A program made the translations under genes and the position numbers. A stretch of 64,000 nucleotides of DNA, taken from positions 26,138,001-26,202,000 of the forward strand of contig OX621255.1 in the NCBI GenBank assembly GCA_951640165.1. Reading direction: 5' to 3'. This stretch comes from Pseudoips prasinana. Its lineage: Eukaryota; Arthropoda; Insecta; Lepidoptera; Nolidae. Below, one piece after another: positions 62,205 through 64,000 of the stretch (within the stretch, counting starts at the first letter, position 1; every line of letters begins with the position of its first letter). The notes under the pieces are model-generated. The model saw only the letters and a list, made by a program, of their open reading frames with translations, was not told where the DNA came from and made no database searches.

Positions 62205-62418
62205 CACTTAATTCTTTCATGCTCTTCTCTTCACCACCAAAGTCCACTGGTAGAATTTCCTTGTCTATATGTTTATGTAAAGACTCCACGTCTGGATGAA
62301 TTATAAGTCTTTTTGCCAATTTAGCACTGAGACCTTGCTTGAAAATTGTTAGTATAGCTTCAAAAAATTTGCTACCAGCCACCATATGTATCTTTTTCAT
62401 TCTTTGTCCGAGAGCTTC
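62205..62418 (-). CDS. Gene B internal exon: CRAL-TRIO lipid-binding lobe
   Basis: 214 bases between a TTTTCAG acceptor (above 62418) and a GTGAG donor (62200-62204). It encodes EALGQRMKKIHMVAGSKFFE, AILTIFKQGLSAKLAKRLII, HPDVESLHKHIDKEILPVDF and GGEEKSMKELS. This is the second half of the CRAL-TRIO (Sec14) domain: the K.IH....FF strand, the F...L..K...RI-type helix and the LPxxxGG turn are all recognisable. It starts in phase 0, matching the exon at 63908-64000, and ends in phase 1, matching the terminal exon. Confidence 0.9.
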
Positions 62419-62565
62419 CTGAAAATTTAATTGTTTATGTTATAGTTAAGGTCTTTTAGATGTGGTAAAATTATTTGTTAAACATAAATTATTTCTTAAG
62501 CCGTGTTAAATATTCAAATTTCTTAATCTAATTCTGCTATAAAGTAGATGTGACGTAGCGCACAG

Positions 62566-62800
62566 CGTTAATTCGCTCAAAGAGCAGCCCGTCTGGGGAA
62601 GTACCTTACAGAAGACATCCCTTAATAATAACATTAATAGGTTTAATGTTGTGTTTCTGATTGAGTAAGGTCGCCAGAGCTCTTCGGGGTGAGGGGAATG
62701 GTCAGCAATACTTGTTTGCTGACTCTTTTAAAGGCCACCAACGCATCCGTGACTCCTCTGGTGTTGCGAGTGTACATATAATAGCGGGGATTAAATTGAA
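62566..62800 (+). repeat. LINE 3'-end fragment
   Basis: GCCCGTCTGGGGAAGTACCT, CGTGACTCCTCTGGTGTTGC and GAGTGTACAT resemble a very common lepidopteran LINE 3' region related to the antisense piece at 7148-7275. Confidence 0.5.
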
Positions 62801-62884
62801 TGATTTAAAATACAATATATACCGCCTTCCATTTCATAAAATTTTGAGGCACAAAGTTTATCTCACCGGTATGGAAATAACCAG

Positions 62885-63030
62885 TGCGATTAGACACTTA
62901 GGCGCGCGGTCAGTCTATAGATCAGTGACCACCAAATTGGTAAAAGTGGTTATGTGGGTCTACATGATTCGGAGAGCACGTTAAGCTGTTGGTCTCGGTT
63001 GTAGGTGTTAGACAACAATCGTTAAGCTTC
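62885..63030 (+). repeat. 5S rRNA-derived SINE, diverged
   Basis: ACACTTAGGCGCGCGGTCAG, TCTATAGATCAGTGACCACC, then the central domain GATTCGGAGAGCACGTTAAG-CTGTTGGTC. Head and tail eroded. Confidence 0.65.
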
Positions 63031-63052
63031 TATTTCGTCAAATAGAGTCGTT

Positions 63053-63655
63053 AGGTACCAAATACAATTTTTTTAGGCATAACAATAGACAAACACATTA
63101 ATTGAAAAGAACATGTGAAAATCGTCGTTCGTTCGTTTATGCACTTCGTACAGTGCAACATGTAGCTAGTCAACATGGATATGTGGAATCTATTCTTGGC
63201 TATGGTCTTTTACTATGGGGAAATACAACAATTGCTAACAGAACTATTATAAGTAAAAAAAAGTGTGTTCGCGCTCTGTACAACGTTAGTCCTCTAGAAA
63301 GTTGTAGACATTTATTTAAAAAAAATAACTTATTAACATTAAGCGGAATCTATACATTTCAAGTATGCATGTTCCTCAGAAATAATTCAAGCCTATTTAT
63401 TAAGTACTGCACATCGCAATAATCCAAATATTGCCAAAAGAGATCCAACACGCATACTAATGCCATATTGCAGAACTACGCTACTCCAAAGAAATTCATT
63501 TGTAATGTGCATAAAAGTGTTTAACAACGACCCCAAAGGCATCAGAGAACTATCATTAGTTCAAATGAAGAAGGTGTTGAAAGAATGGCTTGAACATAAT
63601 GTATTTTATAATATTAAGGAATTTTTGAATATAAATATAATAATAAGGTAGTGTG
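63053..63655 (+). pseudogene. CR1-like LINE ORF2 C-terminal fragment
   Basis: Frames give FLGITIDKHIN (near 63070), YVESILGYGLLLWGNTTIAN, KKKCVRALYNVSPLESCRHL and FKKNNLLTLSGIYTFQVCMF, then in another frame FNNDPKGIREL and LKEWLEHNVFYNIKEFLN. This corresponds to the region after the polymerase in the LINE at 19500-24716, in diverged form. At least one frameshift. Confidence 0.7.
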
Positions 63656-63907
63656 TAGTATGTTAAATTTTGAAAAAACTTGAAAAAATAAGTGAAATTT
63701 AATCAACTCATTCAATGAGTTACTCTTATATTTTAGCGTGGTTCACACGTGTTTTTATAGGTTCGCATTTATACCTAGAATACTGTCAATTTAAACCAAT
63801 GTGTGTAGTTTCATTTTACAATAAATAGGACCAGGCTACACATATTTTTTATTTTATCATTAGTCTATTCATACCGTAAAATATAATAAAAAATATAAAG
63901 TTCTTAC
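63656..63907. other. Gene B intron, unassigned part
   Basis: AT-rich. The donor of the last exon in the window (GTAAG on the minus strand) is at 63903-63907. Confidence 0.5.
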
Positions 63908-64000
63908 CACAATCAATGTTAGGGCCTTGTGTACGGTAACCGGGTTTAATTTTTTTACCATTGAAAGGTGTACTTTTCTTGGGTCTAAAAGCATTTCGTA
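63908..64000 (-). CDS. Gene B exon, partial at right window edge: CRAL-TRIO domain
   Basis: Minus strand, open from the edge to a GTAAG donor. In the frame that ends in phase 0 it encodes YEMLLDPRKVHLSMVKKLNP then VTVHKALTLIV. Spliced to 62418 this gives ...ALTLIV-EALGQRMKKIHMV, which fits the middle of the CRAL-TRIO domain (the L..L.P..... helix before the K.IH strand). A second open frame exists over the same bases but does not match the phase or the family. Confidence 0.75.

Noticed and set aside
63908..64000. Alternative reading of the edge exon (RNAFRPKKSTPFNGKKIKPG)
   Set aside because: Its end phase does not match the next exon, and the phase-0 frame continues the CRAL-TRIO domain.

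Overview
The window looks like AT-rich, intron-rich insect DNA. It is most likely lepidopteran, because the short interspersed elements, RTE tails, Helitron ends and LINE 3' ends resemble families common in moths and butterflies. That assignment is inference: no rRNA or mitochondrial marker is present and no search was run. Repeats dominate. The only host coding sequence I can support is five small minus-strand exons of two CRAL-TRIO (Sec14-like lipid-binding) genes.

Host genes. Gene A starts at 30158 (exon 1, 29996-30158) and continues at 12442-12598 across an intron of about 17.4 kb packed with transposons. Its later exons were not found. Gene B enters from beyond the right edge (63908-64000), continues at 62205-62418 and ends with a terminal exon at 54759-54913. 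Intron phases match at all three junctions. The two genes are tandem paralogues in the same orientation, about 24.6 kb apart.

Layout. 1-3820 is a long open BEL/Pao retrotransposon reading frame on the minus strand that runs off the left edge. 5.6-19 kb holds decayed LINEs, SINEs, RTE tails, Helitrons and palindromic elements. 19.5-24.7 kb is a nearly intact CR1-like LINE with ORF1 and ORF2. 26-31 kb is a SINE/RTE cluster plus exon 1 of gene A. 31.4-37.7 kb is a tandem array with units of about 100 bp (plus longer variants), split by a Jockey/CR1-group LINE (31700-35508) and by an intact mariner-type transposon (36006-37338). 38-54 kb is a mixed repeat field with several miniature inverted-repeat elements. 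55-62 kb lies in the gene B intron and carries an internally deleted RTE and a 4.45 kb LINE that inserted into an older SINE.

Most notable signals: (i) a LINE 3' UTR hairpin whose 6-bp stem changes sequence between copies while staying paired; (ii) a 5S-rRNA-headed SINE with exact target-site duplications that shares its central domain with a tRNA-headed SINE; (iii) many perfect short hairpins with arms up to 23 bp and tiny loops, suggesting template-switch events; (iv) a complete mariner-type element with perfect 25-bp ends, flanking TA and a DD41D-spaced transposase.
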